A stretch of 64,000 nucleotides of DNA from Enterococcus lacertideformus (GTDB lineage Bacteria > Bacillota > Bacilli > Lactobacillales > Enterococcaceae). The stretch is from contig JADAKE010000010.1 in NCBI GenBank assembly GCA_015680865.1, positions 116,704 to 180,703 on the forward strand. The letters run 5' to 3'. The notes beneath the pieces were generated by a model. That model was given only the letters and a program-made list of their open reading frames with translations. It ran no database searches and was not told where the DNA came from. The translations under genes were made by a program, and so were the position numbers. Shown here one piece after another: positions 1-7,564 of the stretch; position 1 is the first letter of the stretch, and every line of letters begins with the position of its first letter.

Positions 1-54
1 GGAGCAGTTATTTTAGTTGCGGTTGTCTCATTCTTTTTTGGAAAACGCTCGTAA
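1..54 (+). CDS. C-terminal end of an unidentified membrane protein (partial)
   Basis: The window opens inside a reading frame that ends at the TAA at 52-54. The 17 visible residues are a hydrophobic run (AVILVAVVSFFF) followed by GKRS, which looks like a final transmembrane helix with a positive cytoplasmic end. Too little is visible to name the protein. No terminator directly follows it; the next strong hairpin is about 400 bases downstream. Confidence 0.5.
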   Translation, partial: GAVILVAVVSFFFGKRS

Positions 55-465
55 TCTATAGATATAGAGAATAAATAACTACTAGTTTTGAGAGGTTGTA
101 AAGAGGCCATGAAAGTAGCGATCAGCTCCGAGCAAATAAGACTTTCTAAAATAGTTTTTCATATTTTGGTAAAACAGAGCTTATTGCTAAGGAGTTGCTT
201 CTTGGGTACCGTTTGTGAAGAGGTTATGAAAAGAGTGTTTTGTCCTGAGAGGTAAGGTAAAACGTTTGAAACAGCAATTCATCTTTTGAGCGTTTTTGAT
301 TTAATACCGAAGGACAGCTCTTTGAATACCATTTAAGAAGAGGTCATAAAAAAGCTGGTCTGCTTCTAGCACTGGTTTATTAGGGTGAAGAAGTCAAAGA
401 ATAGGTTAACTTTGTTTTATCTTTTAAATTTGAATCAACGGTGAGGCAGAGGTAACCTCTTCGTA
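55..465. repeat. Non-coding stretch with three degenerate repeats about 120 bp apart
   Basis: No credible gene is seen in these 410 bases. Three related blocks recur: AAGAGGCCATGAAA at 101-114, AAGAGGTTATGAAA at 218-231 and AAGAGGTCATAAAA at 338-351. The last two are exactly 120 bases apart, and their similarity extends roughly 30 bases upstream (an AAGGA...TACC context). The blocks look like an old tandem duplication or a family of short RNA/operator units. Their function is unknown. Confidence 0.45.
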
Positions 466-523
466 AAATAAGCCAAGATTCACGAAAGTTGCTTTTTAAG
501 TTTTCGTGAATCTTGGCTTATTT
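466..523. terminator. Strong inverted repeat, probable terminator
   Basis: The arms at 466-487 and 502-523 are perfectly complementary over 22 bases with a 14-base loop. The outer arms are A-rich on the left and T-rich on the right, as in an intrinsic terminator that works in either direction. It closes the upstream transcription unit just before the promoter of the peptidase gene. Confidence 0.75.
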
Positions 524-565
524 CTTGAGAAAATTTGTTTAATCTGCTGTGAAGGTAAGAAAATT

Positions 566-574
566 TGCTATAAT
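566..574 (+). promoter_or_regulatory. Extended -10 promoter for the Xaa-Pro peptidase gene
   Basis: TGCTATAAT is a perfect extended -10 element about 37 bases before the ATG at 611. No good -35 hexamer is present, which is usual for extended -10 promoters. Confidence 0.6.
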
Positions 575-610
575 AGAAAAAAGAGAGCAAAGAAAGAGGG
601 AGTTTCGTTT

Positions 611-1675
611 ATGATGCTACGAGTAGAAAAATTGCGAAAAAAAATGCAAGAAGAAAATTTAGATTCATTTTTGGTCACTAGTCCATACAATCTTCGCTAT
701 TTAACCAATTTCACTGGGACAACAGGATTAGCTGTCATCACATTGGAAAAAGCCTTTTTTATTACTGACTTTCGTTACACAGAACAAGCAACAGTCCAAG
801 CGCAGGGGTTTGAGATCATTAAAAATGTTGGACCTAGTTTTGAAGAAGTTGCCGGTTTAGTTCATAATGAGGGATTACATGCACTTGCTTTTGAAGAAAC
901 GACGATTTCATTTTTAGAGTATTCCGTATTAGAAGAAATCATTAATGCTCAATTAGTCCCTGTTTCTGGCATAATCGAAGAACTACGAGAAGTAAAAGAT
1001 GAAGAAGAAATTGCGATTATTGAAAAAGCTTGTAGTATCGCAGATATGGCTTATGATCATATCTTAAAGATGATCCAACCAGGAATGACAGAAATCGAAG
1101 TAGCCAATCAGCTCGATTTCTATATGCGTTCACTTGGTGCTTCTAATGTTTCTTTTGACACGATTGTTGCAAGTGGTCTGCGTTCTGCTATGCCCCATGG
1201 AGTTGCAAGCAAAAAGGTAATTGAGCAAGGGGATTTGATCACTTTAGATTTTGGTTGCTACTACGAAGGTTATGTTTCTGATATGACACGAACATTTGCT
1301 ATTGGGGATCCTGGAGAGCAATTAAAAGAAATTTATCAAATTGTTTTAGATGCACAGCGAGCAGTTCTAGAAGTCGCAAAACCAGGAGTTACTGGGAAAC
1401 AGTTGGACGCTATTGCAAGAGATTACATCTCAAAACATGGATATGGTGAAGCCTTTGGGCATTCCACAGGACATGGGATTGGTTTAGAAATTCATGAAGG
1501 ACCAAATGTTTCGATACGAGCTGATAAGCAGTTTGTTCCTGGAAATATCATTACCGATGAACCAGGGATTTACTTGCCTGGAATCGGTGGAGTGAGAATT
1601 GAAGACGATCTATTGATTACGTCAAATGGTAATCGTGTCTTAACCCATTCACCAAAAGACTTGATTGTTTTATAA
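611..1675 (+). CDS. pepP: Xaa-Pro peptidase, M24 family
   Basis: A 354-residue cytoplasmic M24 metallopeptidase expected to cleave Xaa-Pro bonds. The N-terminal creatinase-like domain covers about residues 1-130, followed by the pita-bread catalytic domain. The metal ligands are visible: the two Asp in DFGCYYEGYVSDMTRTF, the His in GHSTGHGIGLEIHEGP, and Glu residues in TDEPGIYLPG and GVRIEDD. I chose the ATG at 611 because AAAGAGGGA lies 8-10 bases upstream; the in-frame codons from 506 run through the terminator hairpin and are not part of the gene. Short M24 enzymes are called pepP, papA or pepQ in different annotations, so substrate detail is uncertain. The next gene is asp23-like; efp, often found here, is absent. 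Confidence 0.88.
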   Translation: MMLRVEKLRKKMQEENLDSFLVTSPYNLRYLTNFTGTTGLAVITLEKAFFITDFRYTEQATVQAQGFEIIKNVGPSFEEVAGLVHNEGLHALAFEETTISFLEYSVLEEIINAQLVPVSGIIEELREVKDEEEIAIIEKACSIADMAYDHILKMIQPGMTEIEVANQLDFYMRSLGASNVSFDTIVASGLRSAMPHGVASKKVIEQGDLITLDFGCYYEGYVSDMTRTFAIGDPGEQLKEIYQIVLDAQRAVLEVAKPGVTGKQLDAIARDYISKHGYGEAFGHSTGHGIGLEIHEGPNVSIRADKQFVPGNIITDEPGIYLPGIGGVRIEDDLLITSNGNRVLTHSPKDLIVL

Positions 1676-1905
1676 TGGATAGATTTAGAAGCATCTTTCA
1701 CATGGACTTTGTTATAGAAAATCACTTGATTTAATGATACACTATAAAAGAAATCAAGCTTTGTATACAAAGTATGATTTGATTGAGAAGAAATGTTCAG
1801 ATCAGTCAGTGAACAGTTTACCTCTATACGTTTATAGTGAAATTAAGCGAGAGATTTTAGAACTTGTGTGCAAAACGTATAAAGGCAAAAGGAGGAATAG
1901 ATAAA
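1676..1905. other. Gene-free gap where efp is commonly found; contains a 14-bp palindrome
   Basis: These 230 bases hold no reading frame of useful length. CTTTGTATACAAAG at 1759-1772 is a perfect palindrome and could be an operator or part of the promoter for the downstream operon. No remnant of elongation factor P is recognisable. Confidence 0.4.
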
Positions 1906-2331
1906 ATGGCAGAAGATAAAAATTTGGTTTTGAACGCTACTCAAGATCTTGGCGAAATCGTCATCGCACCAGAAGTTATTGAAGTAATTATTGGAATTGC
2001 TGCTTCAAAAGTAGAAGGTGTCTATGGAATGCGTGGAACTTTCGCTAGCAATGTTACTGAGCTACTAGGGCGAGCCGCTCATGGTAAAGGAGTCTATTTA
2101 GTAAATGATGAAGATGGATTAAAAGTAGATCTTTACTGCTATTTAGAGTATGGTATTTCTGTTCCTAAAGTAGCAATGCAAATGCAAGAGCGTGTCAATC
2201 AACAGGTTCTTTTTATGACAGATATCGCTTTAGCAGAAGTAAACGTCCATGTTGTAGCAGTAGTACCTGAAAAATTGGAGCAACCAGCAATCGAAGAACT
2301 TTTTGAAGATGAAGAGGAAGAAAATGAATAA
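1906..2331 (+). CDS. Asp23/Gls24 family envelope stress response protein
   Basis: A 141-residue protein of the Asp23 family, small proteins associated with cell-envelope stress in Gram-positive bacteria. The core VLNATQDLGEIVIAPEVIEVI with the following GIAASKVEGVYGMRG is typical, and the tail is very acidic (ELFEDEEEENE). AAAGGAGG lies about 10 bases before the ATG at 1906, which fixes the start; the upstream in-frame codons are not needed. The gene overlaps nusB by eight bases. This is the nusB-linked paralogue; gene names for it are not uniform, so none is given. Confidence 0.85.
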   Translation: MAEDKNLVLNATQDLGEIVIAPEVIEVIIGIAASKVEGVYGMRGTFASNVTELLGRAAHGKGVYLVNDEDGLKVDLYCYLEYGISVPKVAMQMQERVNQQVLFMTDIALAEVNVHVVAVVPEKLEQPAIEELFEDEEEENE

Positions 2332-2773
2332 AGAATTATCAAGACATGAAATTCGTGAAATGGCTTTGCAAGCATTATTTCCATTAGACTTTAATGCTGA
2401 TCTGAGAAAAGAAGATGCAATTTTTCATGCAATCGAGTTAGATCACAAAGAGATGATTAATGAAGAAAAATCAGAGTTTGTTCCGGTTTATTTAGATACT
2501 TTAGTTGGTGGTGTATGCGCAAAAAAAAGCGAGTTAGACCAAATAATTGAAAAACATCTCAAAGGAAACTGGCGTATCAATCGTATCTCTAAGATGGATC
2601 TAATCATCTTGCGTATCGCAATTTTTGAAATGATGTACCTTGAAGATGTACCATCAGCTGTGGCATTGAATGAAGCCATTGAATTAGCAAAAACATTTAG
2701 TGATGACCAATCACGTAAGTTTGTTAATGGTGTATTATCAAATGTTTTGAAAGAAATTGAAGCTGGGGCTTAG
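2324..2773 (+). CDS. nusB: Transcription antitermination factor NusB
   Basis: A 149-residue all-helical NusB, the partner of NusE (S10) that binds boxA RNA during antitermination of rRNA transcription. Recognisable motifs are SRHEIREMALQALF at the N-terminus and RISKMDLIILRIAIFEMMY followed by PSAVALNEAIELAKTFSDD in the second half. The start at 2324 lies inside the end of the asp23-like gene, with AGAGGAAG 5-8 bases upstream, so the two genes are translationally linked. The stop codon falls inside the terminator hairpin that follows. Confidence 0.95.
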   Translation: MNKELSRHEIREMALQALFPLDFNADLRKEDAIFHAIELDHKEMINEEKSEFVPVYLDTLVGGVCAKKSELDQIIEKHLKGNWRINRISKMDLIILRIAIFEMMYLEDVPSAVALNEAIELAKTFSDDQSRKFVNGVLSNVLKEIEAGA

Positions 2774-2787
2774 TCCCAGCTTTTTTC
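2761..2787 (+). terminator. Intrinsic terminator overlapping the nusB stop
   Basis: AGCTGGG (2761-2767) pairs with CCCAGCT (2775-2781) and a T-run follows. The hairpin contains the nusB stop codon, so it ends the asp23-nusB unit. Confidence 0.8.
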
Positions 2788-2829
2788 TATGAAAGAAATG
2801 AAAACAGGTTCTAAAAGATCGATTATCTA

Positions 2830-2838
2830 TGGTAGAAT
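2830..2838 (+). promoter_or_regulatory. Extended -10 promoter of folD
   Basis: TGGTAGAAT is an extended -10 element 30 bases before the folD ATG and just after the nusB terminator, so folD and the genes after it probably start a new transcript here. Confidence 0.5.
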
Positions 2839-2868
2839 AAAAGCACAAAAAAATCTGGGAGTGATCGT

Positions 2869-3714
2869 ATGGCAGAATTGATTAATGGAAAAGAATTGGC
2901 TGAAAAAATGCAGGCAGAAATTGCTGTAAAAGTGAGTAAATTAAAAGAAAAAGCTATCTATCCCGGATTAGTTGTTTTATTAGTAGGTGAAAATCCAGCA
3001 AGTCAAGTTTATGTACGCAATAAAGAACGTTCTGCACAATTGATTGGAATCCATTCGAAAGTGGAGCGGTATAAAAGCACGATAACTGAAAAAGACTTAT
3101 TAGCTGAAATCGAAAAATACAATCAAGATCCAACTTTCCATGGTATCCTTGTGCAATTACCATTGCCAAAACATATCGACGAAGAGAAAGTCTTACTTGC
3201 CATTGACCCTAAAAAAGATGTAGACGGTTTTCATCCAATGAACTTAGGACGATTATTAGCAGGTAATCCAGATAAAATCCCTTGTACTCCTTACGGCATT
3301 ATGAAAATGTTTGAAGCTTACAATATTAACCTATCTGGCAAACGTGCCGTAGTGATTGGGCGTAGTAATATTGTTGGAAAACCAATGGCTCAGCTGATGC
3401 TCATGAAAGATGCGACAGTAACGATCGCTCACTCTAAAACTCAGAACCTTTCAGCACTTGCAAAAGAAGCAGATATATTAATAGTAGCAATTGGGCGTGG
3501 ACATTTTGTTACAAAAGAGTTTATCAAACCAGGGGCAGTAGTAATTGATGTTGGTATGAATCGTGATGGAGATGGTAAATTGATCGGCGATGTAAAATTT
3601 GCTGAAGTGGAACCTTTGGCAAGTTATATCACTCCTGTACCTAAAGGTGTTGGACCAATGACAATCACGATGTTGATGTATCAGACGGTTATGGCAGCCG
3701 AAAAGGGTGAATAA
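2869..3714 (+). CDS. folD: Methylenetetrahydrofolate dehydrogenase/cyclohydrolase
   Basis: A 281-residue bifunctional enzyme that interconverts 5,10-methylene- and 10-formyl-tetrahydrofolate, supplying one-carbon units for purines and formyl-Met. The length is normal for FolD. Diagnostic stretches are [14 protein letters not shown] (substrate site), [13 protein letters not shown] and [16 protein letters not shown] (NADP-binding signature), and the C-terminal [18 protein letters not shown] precedes the ATG. The stop codon directly abuts the start of xseA. Confidence 0.96.
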   Translation: MAELINGKELAEKMQAEIAVKVSKLKEKAIYPGLVVLLVGENPASQVYVRNKERSAQLIGIHSKVERYKSTITEKDLLAEIEKYNQDPTFHGILVQLPLPKHIDEEKVLLAIDPKKDVDGFHPMNLGRLLAGNPDKIPCTPYGIMKMFEAYNINLSGKRAVVIGRSNIVGKPMAQLMLMKDATVTIAHSKTQNLSALAKEADILIVAIGRGHFVTKEFIKPGAVVIDVGMNRDGDGKLIGDVKFAEVEPLASYITPVPKGVGPMTITMLMYQTVMAAEKGE

Positions 3715-5052
3715 ATGATGCCAGAATATTTAACGATAACAACATTAACCAAGTATCTCAAGAGGAAATTTGATGTAGACCCTTATCTGCAAAGGGTCTA
3801 TTTAACAGGTGAAATCTCTAATTTTCGTCTAAGGGCAAATGCGCATCAATATTTTAGTTTAAAAGATGACCATGCGAAGATATCAGCAATTATGTTCAAA
3901 GGTGCCTTCCAAAAGTTGCGTTTTCAACCAAAAGAGGGAATGAAAGTTTTAGTTGTTGGTCGAATTTCACTCTATGAAGCGTCTGGCTCTTATCAAATTT
4001 ACATTGAACATATGGAACCAGATGGAGTAGGAGCGTTATATCAAGAACTAGAAGAGCGTAAAGAAAAATTGAGAAAAGAAGGTCTTTTTCAAACATCAAA
4101 AAAACCAGTTCCTCGTTTTCCCAAAAGGATTGCTATTTTAACTAGTCCTAGTGGTGCGGTGATTCGTGACATTATTACAACCGTAAAAAGACGTTATCCA
4201 ATTGTTCAACTTGTTTTGTTTCCAACGGTTGTTCAAGGAAACCAAGCAGCAGATGATATCGTGCAAAATATTCAACGAGTAGAAGAATTAGGGAATTTTG
4301 ATACAATGATTATTGGTCGTGGTGGCGGATCAATTGAAGATTTATGGCCTTTTAATGAAGAAAGGGTGGCTAGAGCAATTCATGCAGCCGAGACACCTGT
4401 GATTTCTTCAGTCGGACATGAAACGGATACGACAATTGCAGACCTAGTGGCAGATTTGAGAGCTCCTACACCGACTGCAGCAGCAGAAATGGCCGTTCCC
4501 GTTTTAACAGAAGAATTAGTAAAAATCAAAGAAAGACAAACGAGACTGGAACAAGCATTTATGCGCCAAATCCAGCGAAAACAAGAACGGTTTGAAAGAG
4601 CAAAACAGTCATATGTTTTTAAACAACCAGAACGTTTGTATGACGGGCAAACCATTAAATTAGATCAATTAAAACAACGATTGGTTCAATCATCGCAACA
4701 AATTTATCATTTAAAAGAAAAGCAAGCTCTGCATTTAAGTCATCAGTTGGAGCAAGTAGCACCAATCTATCGCGTGCGTTCTGCAAAACAAGAAACAAAT
4801 TATCTAGAAAAACGTTTGATCGAGAAAGTTGAACAATATATGCAAACGCGACAACAACGTTTTCAAACAGCAGTTCAATCATTGGATTTGCTTAGTCCTT
4901 TGAAAATCATGGGACGTGGGTACAATTATACAACGATTGAGGGTTATGTCGTTAAAAGCGTAACGGAGATAAAAACGGAGGATACAATTAAGATCCACTA
5001 TCAAGATGGTCAAGTCATTGCAACGGTACAAGAAGTGGAAGAAGGAGAATAA
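3715..5052 (+). CDS. xseA: Exodeoxyribonuclease VII large subunit
   Basis: A 445-residue large subunit of exonuclease VII, which degrades single-stranded DNA to oligonucleotides. An N-terminal OB fold (about residues 1-100) includes YLTGEISNFR and HQYFSLKD. The catalytic domain has RIAILTSPSGAVIRDI, IIGRGGGSIEDLWPFN and SSVGHETDTTIADLVADLRAPTP split over adjoining segments, followed by a long coiled coil. Two consecutive ATG codons follow the folD stop; AAGGGTGA within the folD end is the ribosome site. xseB follows after five bases. Confidence 0.95.
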   Translation: MMPEYLTITTLTKYLKRKFDVDPYLQRVYLTGEISNFRLRANAHQYFSLKDDHAKISAIMFKGAFQKLRFQPKEGMKVLVVGRISLYEASGSYQIYIEHMEPDGVGALYQELEERKEKLRKEGLFQTSKKPVPRFPKRIAILTSPSGAVIRDIITTVKRRYPIVQLVLFPTVVQGNQAADDIVQNIQRVEELGNFDTMIIGRGGGSIEDLWPFNEERVARAIHAAETPVISSVGHETDTTIADLVADLRAPTPTAAAEMAVPVLTEELVKIKERQTRLEQAFMRQIQRKQERFERAKQSYVFKQPERLYDGQTIKLDQLKQRLVQSSQQIYHLKEKQALHLSHQLEQVAPIYRVRSAKQETNYLEKRLIEKVEQYMQTRQQRFQTAVQSLDLLSPLKIMGRGYNYTTIEGYVVKSVTEIKTEDTIKIHYQDGQVIATVQEVEEGE

Positions 5053-5057
5053 TCGCT

Positions 5058-5282
5058 ATGGAAAACCCAACATTTGAAGAATCTTTACAAGAATTGGAAA
5101 AAATTGTTATGCAGTTAGAACAAGGCGATGTTCCATTAGAATCTGCCTTGGATGCTTTTAAACGAGGGATGGAATTAAGCAAGCATTGTCAAGATACTCT
5201 GACTAGAGCGGAAGAAACATTGACAAAAATGATGACAGAAGCAAATGAAGAGGTCATTTTTGATGGGAATGAGGAAGCATAA
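5058..5282 (+). CDS. xseB: Exodeoxyribonuclease VII small subunit
   Basis: A 74-residue helical small subunit, normal length. The family pattern is clear: FEESLQELEKIVMQLEQGDVPLE then ALDAFKRGMELSKHCQDTL (written here as two segments). AGAAGGAG at the end of xseA is the ribosome site. The stop TAA overlaps the ispA ATG by one base (TAATG), indicating coupled translation. Confidence 0.95.
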   Translation: MENPTFEESLQELEKIVMQLEQGDVPLESALDAFKRGMELSKHCQDTLTRAEETLTKMMTEANEEVIFDGNEEA

Positions 5283-6166
5283 TGTTATTAGATGATTTTT
5301 CAACGATCCATTTACCTGTGGTTGAAAAAGAAATCGTTTCTTTTCTGGATGAACATACCTCTGATGAAAAGTTGAAAGAAAGTATGCTTTATTCGATCCA
5401 TGCAGGAGGCAAGCGGGTTCGTCCGTTGCTTTTGCTAAGTACGGTTGCATCTTTTGACGAAAAAATCGATAGGACAGTCTATCAAGTAGCTGCAGCTCTT
5501 GAGATGGTACACACGTATTCATTGATACATGATGATCTTCCGGCGATGGACAATGATGATTTACGGCGAGGGAAACCGACGAATCATAAAGTATATGGAG
5601 AAGCTGTGGCTATTTTAGCAGGTGACGGTTTATTGTTAGGCGCATTTCAATTAATAAGTATGGTCCATTTAGCTAACTCTCCTAAACTTTTATTATTGCA
5701 ACAATTAGCGATAAATGCTGGTACTCAAGGAATGGTTGCTGGTCAAGCAGCAGATATTGAAGGAGAAGCGAAACAATTAACCTTAGAAGAACTGATGTTT
5801 ATTCATGAAAGAAAGACAGGGCGTTTGATCCATTATGCTTTATTAGCAGGAGGTGTTTTAGCTGGTCAGCCGGAAGAAGTTTTAGTTTCTTTGCAAACAT
5901 TAGCGAACCATTTAGGACTAGCTTTTCAAATTCGAGATGATTTACTGGATGTCGTGAGTACAACAGAAGCGTTAGGTAAGACTGTAGGAAAAGATGCAAT
6001 AACGGAAAAAAATACTTATCCGCGATTATTAGGGATAGAGAGAACAAAAAAAGCACTTAAAGATGAGCTTGACGCTGCAAATACGATTATAGATCAACTT
6101 GAACAAACTGTCTGCTCATTCAAAGGTCAACTTCTTCGTCAGTTAGTTCAGCAATTTAGTGTATAG
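5282..6166 (+). CDS. ispA: Geranylgeranyl/farnesyl diphosphate synthase
   Basis: A 294-residue trans-prenyl synthase that condenses isopentenyl diphosphate with allylic diphosphates, feeding undecaprenyl phosphate and quinone synthesis. The first Asp-rich motif is DDLPAMDNDD (about residues 84-93) and the second is DDLLD near residue 220; GGKRVRPLL at about 42-50 is the diphosphate-binding segment. It follows xseB by overlap and precedes tlyA, the standard Firmicutes order. The exact product length (C15 or longer) cannot be read from sequence alone. Confidence 0.92.
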   Translation: MLLDDFSTIHLPVVEKEIVSFLDEHTSDEKLKESMLYSIHAGGKRVRPLLLLSTVASFDEKIDRTVYQVAAALEMVHTYSLIHDDLPAMDNDDLRRGKPTNHKVYGEAVAILAGDGLLLGAFQLISMVHLANSPKLLLLQQLAINAGTQGMVAGQAADIEGEAKQLTLEELMFIHERKTGRLIHYALLAGGVLAGQPEEVLVSLQTLANHLGLAFQIRDDLLDVVSTTEALGKTVGKDAITEKNTYPRLLGIERTKKALKDELDAANTIIDQLEQTVCSFKGQLLRQLVQQFSV

Positions 6167-6180
6167 AAATGGAGAAAAAA

Positions 6181-6999
6181 ATGGAAAAAGAGCGTGTAGA
6201 TGTTTTAGCAGTTAAACAAGGTCTATTTCAAACTAGAGAGCAGGCCAAACGTTCGGTCATGGCTGGACTGATCTATAATGAAAAAAATGAACGATTTGAT
6301 AAACCTGGAGAAAAAATCCCTGTGAGTAGTGAGTTGCAGATCAAAGGGAAAAAACTACCGTATGTTTCTCGTGGGGGATTGAAACTTGAAAAGGCACTTA
6401 AGTCGTTTGATTTAACAGTAACAGGTAAAGTATTACTGGATATTGGCGCATCAACTGGTGGATTTACTGATGCAGCTTTACAAAATGGAGCTAAAATGAG
6501 TTATGCGTTAGACGTTGGGTACAACCAGCTAGCATGGAAAATCAGACAAGATGAAAGAGTTGTTGTAATGGAACGAGTCAACTTCCGTTACGCAAAGCCA
6601 GAAGATTTTCATGAGGGGACACCAGAAGTTGCGGTAATTGATGTTTCTTTTATTTCTTTGCGATTGATGTTACTTCCATTACATGAGATTTTAGTTGATG
6701 GTGGTGAAGTGATTGCTTTGATCAAACCGCAATTTGAAGCGGGAAAAGAAGCAGTTGGAAAGAATGGCATCGTTCGTGATTCGCAAATTCATGTGCAAGT
6801 GATCGAAGACATGTTACATTTTGCAATGACCCATGGATATGATGTTTTAGACTTAAGTTATTCACCGATTACTGGTGGTGAAGGCAATATTGAGTTTTTA
6901 GTACATTTGAAAAAAGTGGCAGATAAAGGAACATTATCCTCTAACGTTGAACCAGAGAGTATCGTTAAGCGAGCTCACGAGCAATTTAATCATAAATAA
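6181..6999 (+). CDS. tlyA: TlyA family rRNA (cytidine-2'-O)-methyltransferase / hemolysin-like protein
   Basis: A 272-residue TlyA protein: an N-terminal S4 RNA-binding domain (about residues 1-60, RVDVLAVKQGLFQTREQAKR) and an FtsJ-like Rossmann methyltransferase with LLDIGASTGGFTDAAL as the SAM-binding loop and IKPQFEAGKE as a later family motif. Members methylate ribosomal RNA; the hemolysin label is historical. I chose the ATG at 6181 because GGAGA lies 6-10 bases upstream; an ATG at 6169 is in frame but itself forms part of that ribosome site. Confidence 0.9.
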   Translation: MEKERVDVLAVKQGLFQTREQAKRSVMAGLIYNEKNERFDKPGEKIPVSSELQIKGKKLPYVSRGGLKLEKALKSFDLTVTGKVLLDIGASTGGFTDAALQNGAKMSYALDVGYNQLAWKIRQDERVVVMERVNFRYAKPEDFHEGTPEVAVIDVSFISLRLMLLPLHEILVDGGEVIALIKPQFEAGKEAVGKNGIVRDSQIHVQVIEDMLHFAMTHGYDVLDLSYSPITGGEGNIEFLVHLKKVADKGTLSSNVEPESIVKRAHEQFNHK

Positions 7000-7023
7000 A
7001 TCGTGTGTGAGTGATAGAAGTCA

Positions 7024-7080
7024 GCGTATTCTTCTTTATTAAGAACTTGAAATAAGCTATCATAGTAAAGAAGAATACGC
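7024..7080. promoter_or_regulatory. 15-bp perfect inverted repeat upstream of argR
   Basis: GCGTATTCTTCTTTA at 7024-7038 is exactly inverted as TAAAGAAGAATACGC at 7066-7080, with a 27-base loop. It lies 18 bases before the argR-like start and ends just upstream of the ribosome site. No T-run follows, so it is more likely an operator or an mRNA structure controlling argR than a terminator. It does not match the known ARG-box consensus. Confidence 0.5.
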
Positions 7081-7097
7081 AAAGGAGCGAAGAACGT

Positions 7098-7547
7098 ATG
7101 AGAAAAAACGATCGACATCGTTTGATCACCCGGCTATTAAACGAAAATGATATCAGAAAACAAGAAGAGTTTGTTGAAATGTTAAAAAATAAAGGAATTT
7201 CTGTTACTCAAGCAACTATTTCAAGGGACATCAAGGAACTTAAACTCATCAAAGTCCCTGCTACAGACGGGGGCTATCGATATAGCCTACCTGCAGAAAC
7301 CAATGAAGATGTTAGTACGAAGTTAGAAAAATTGTTGAAAGATGCCTTTGTCGCTGTAGACCAAATGGAGAAATTTGTGATTTTAAAGACTTTACCGGGG
7401 AACGCTTCAGCAGCTGCTAATTTAATTGACAAACGTTATAAAAAAGAATTGTTTTCTATCATCAATGATGATGATAATGTATTGATGATTACACGCACGG
7501 AAGAAGCTGCAGTGAGTTTAAAGATGGATTTTCTACATTATCTTTGA
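7098..7547 (+). CDS. argR: Arginine repressor ArgR/AhrC
   Basis: A 149-residue transcription factor with an N-terminal winged helix (RHRLITRLLNENDIRKQEEFV and VTQATISRDIKELKLIKVP) and a C-terminal arginine-binding and hexamerisation domain (LPGNASAAANLIDKRY, IINDDDNVLMITR). It represses arginine biosynthesis and activates catabolism when bound to arginine. AAAGGAGCGAAGAACGT precedes the ATG. The position between tlyA and recN is the conserved Firmicutes location. Confidence 0.95.
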   Translation: MRKNDRHRLITRLLNENDIRKQEEFVEMLKNKGISVTQATISRDIKELKLIKVPATDGGYRYSLPAETNEDVSTKLEKLLKDAFVAVDQMEKFVILKTLPGNASAAANLIDKRYKKELFSIINDDDNVLMITRTEEAAVSLKMDFLHYL

Positions 7548-7564
7548 TTTGAGGAGTGATTGCG

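Noticed and set aside
506..610. N-terminal extension of the Xaa-Pro peptidase
   Set aside because: It runs through a terminator arm and the promoter, and a good ribosome site precedes the internal ATG at 611.
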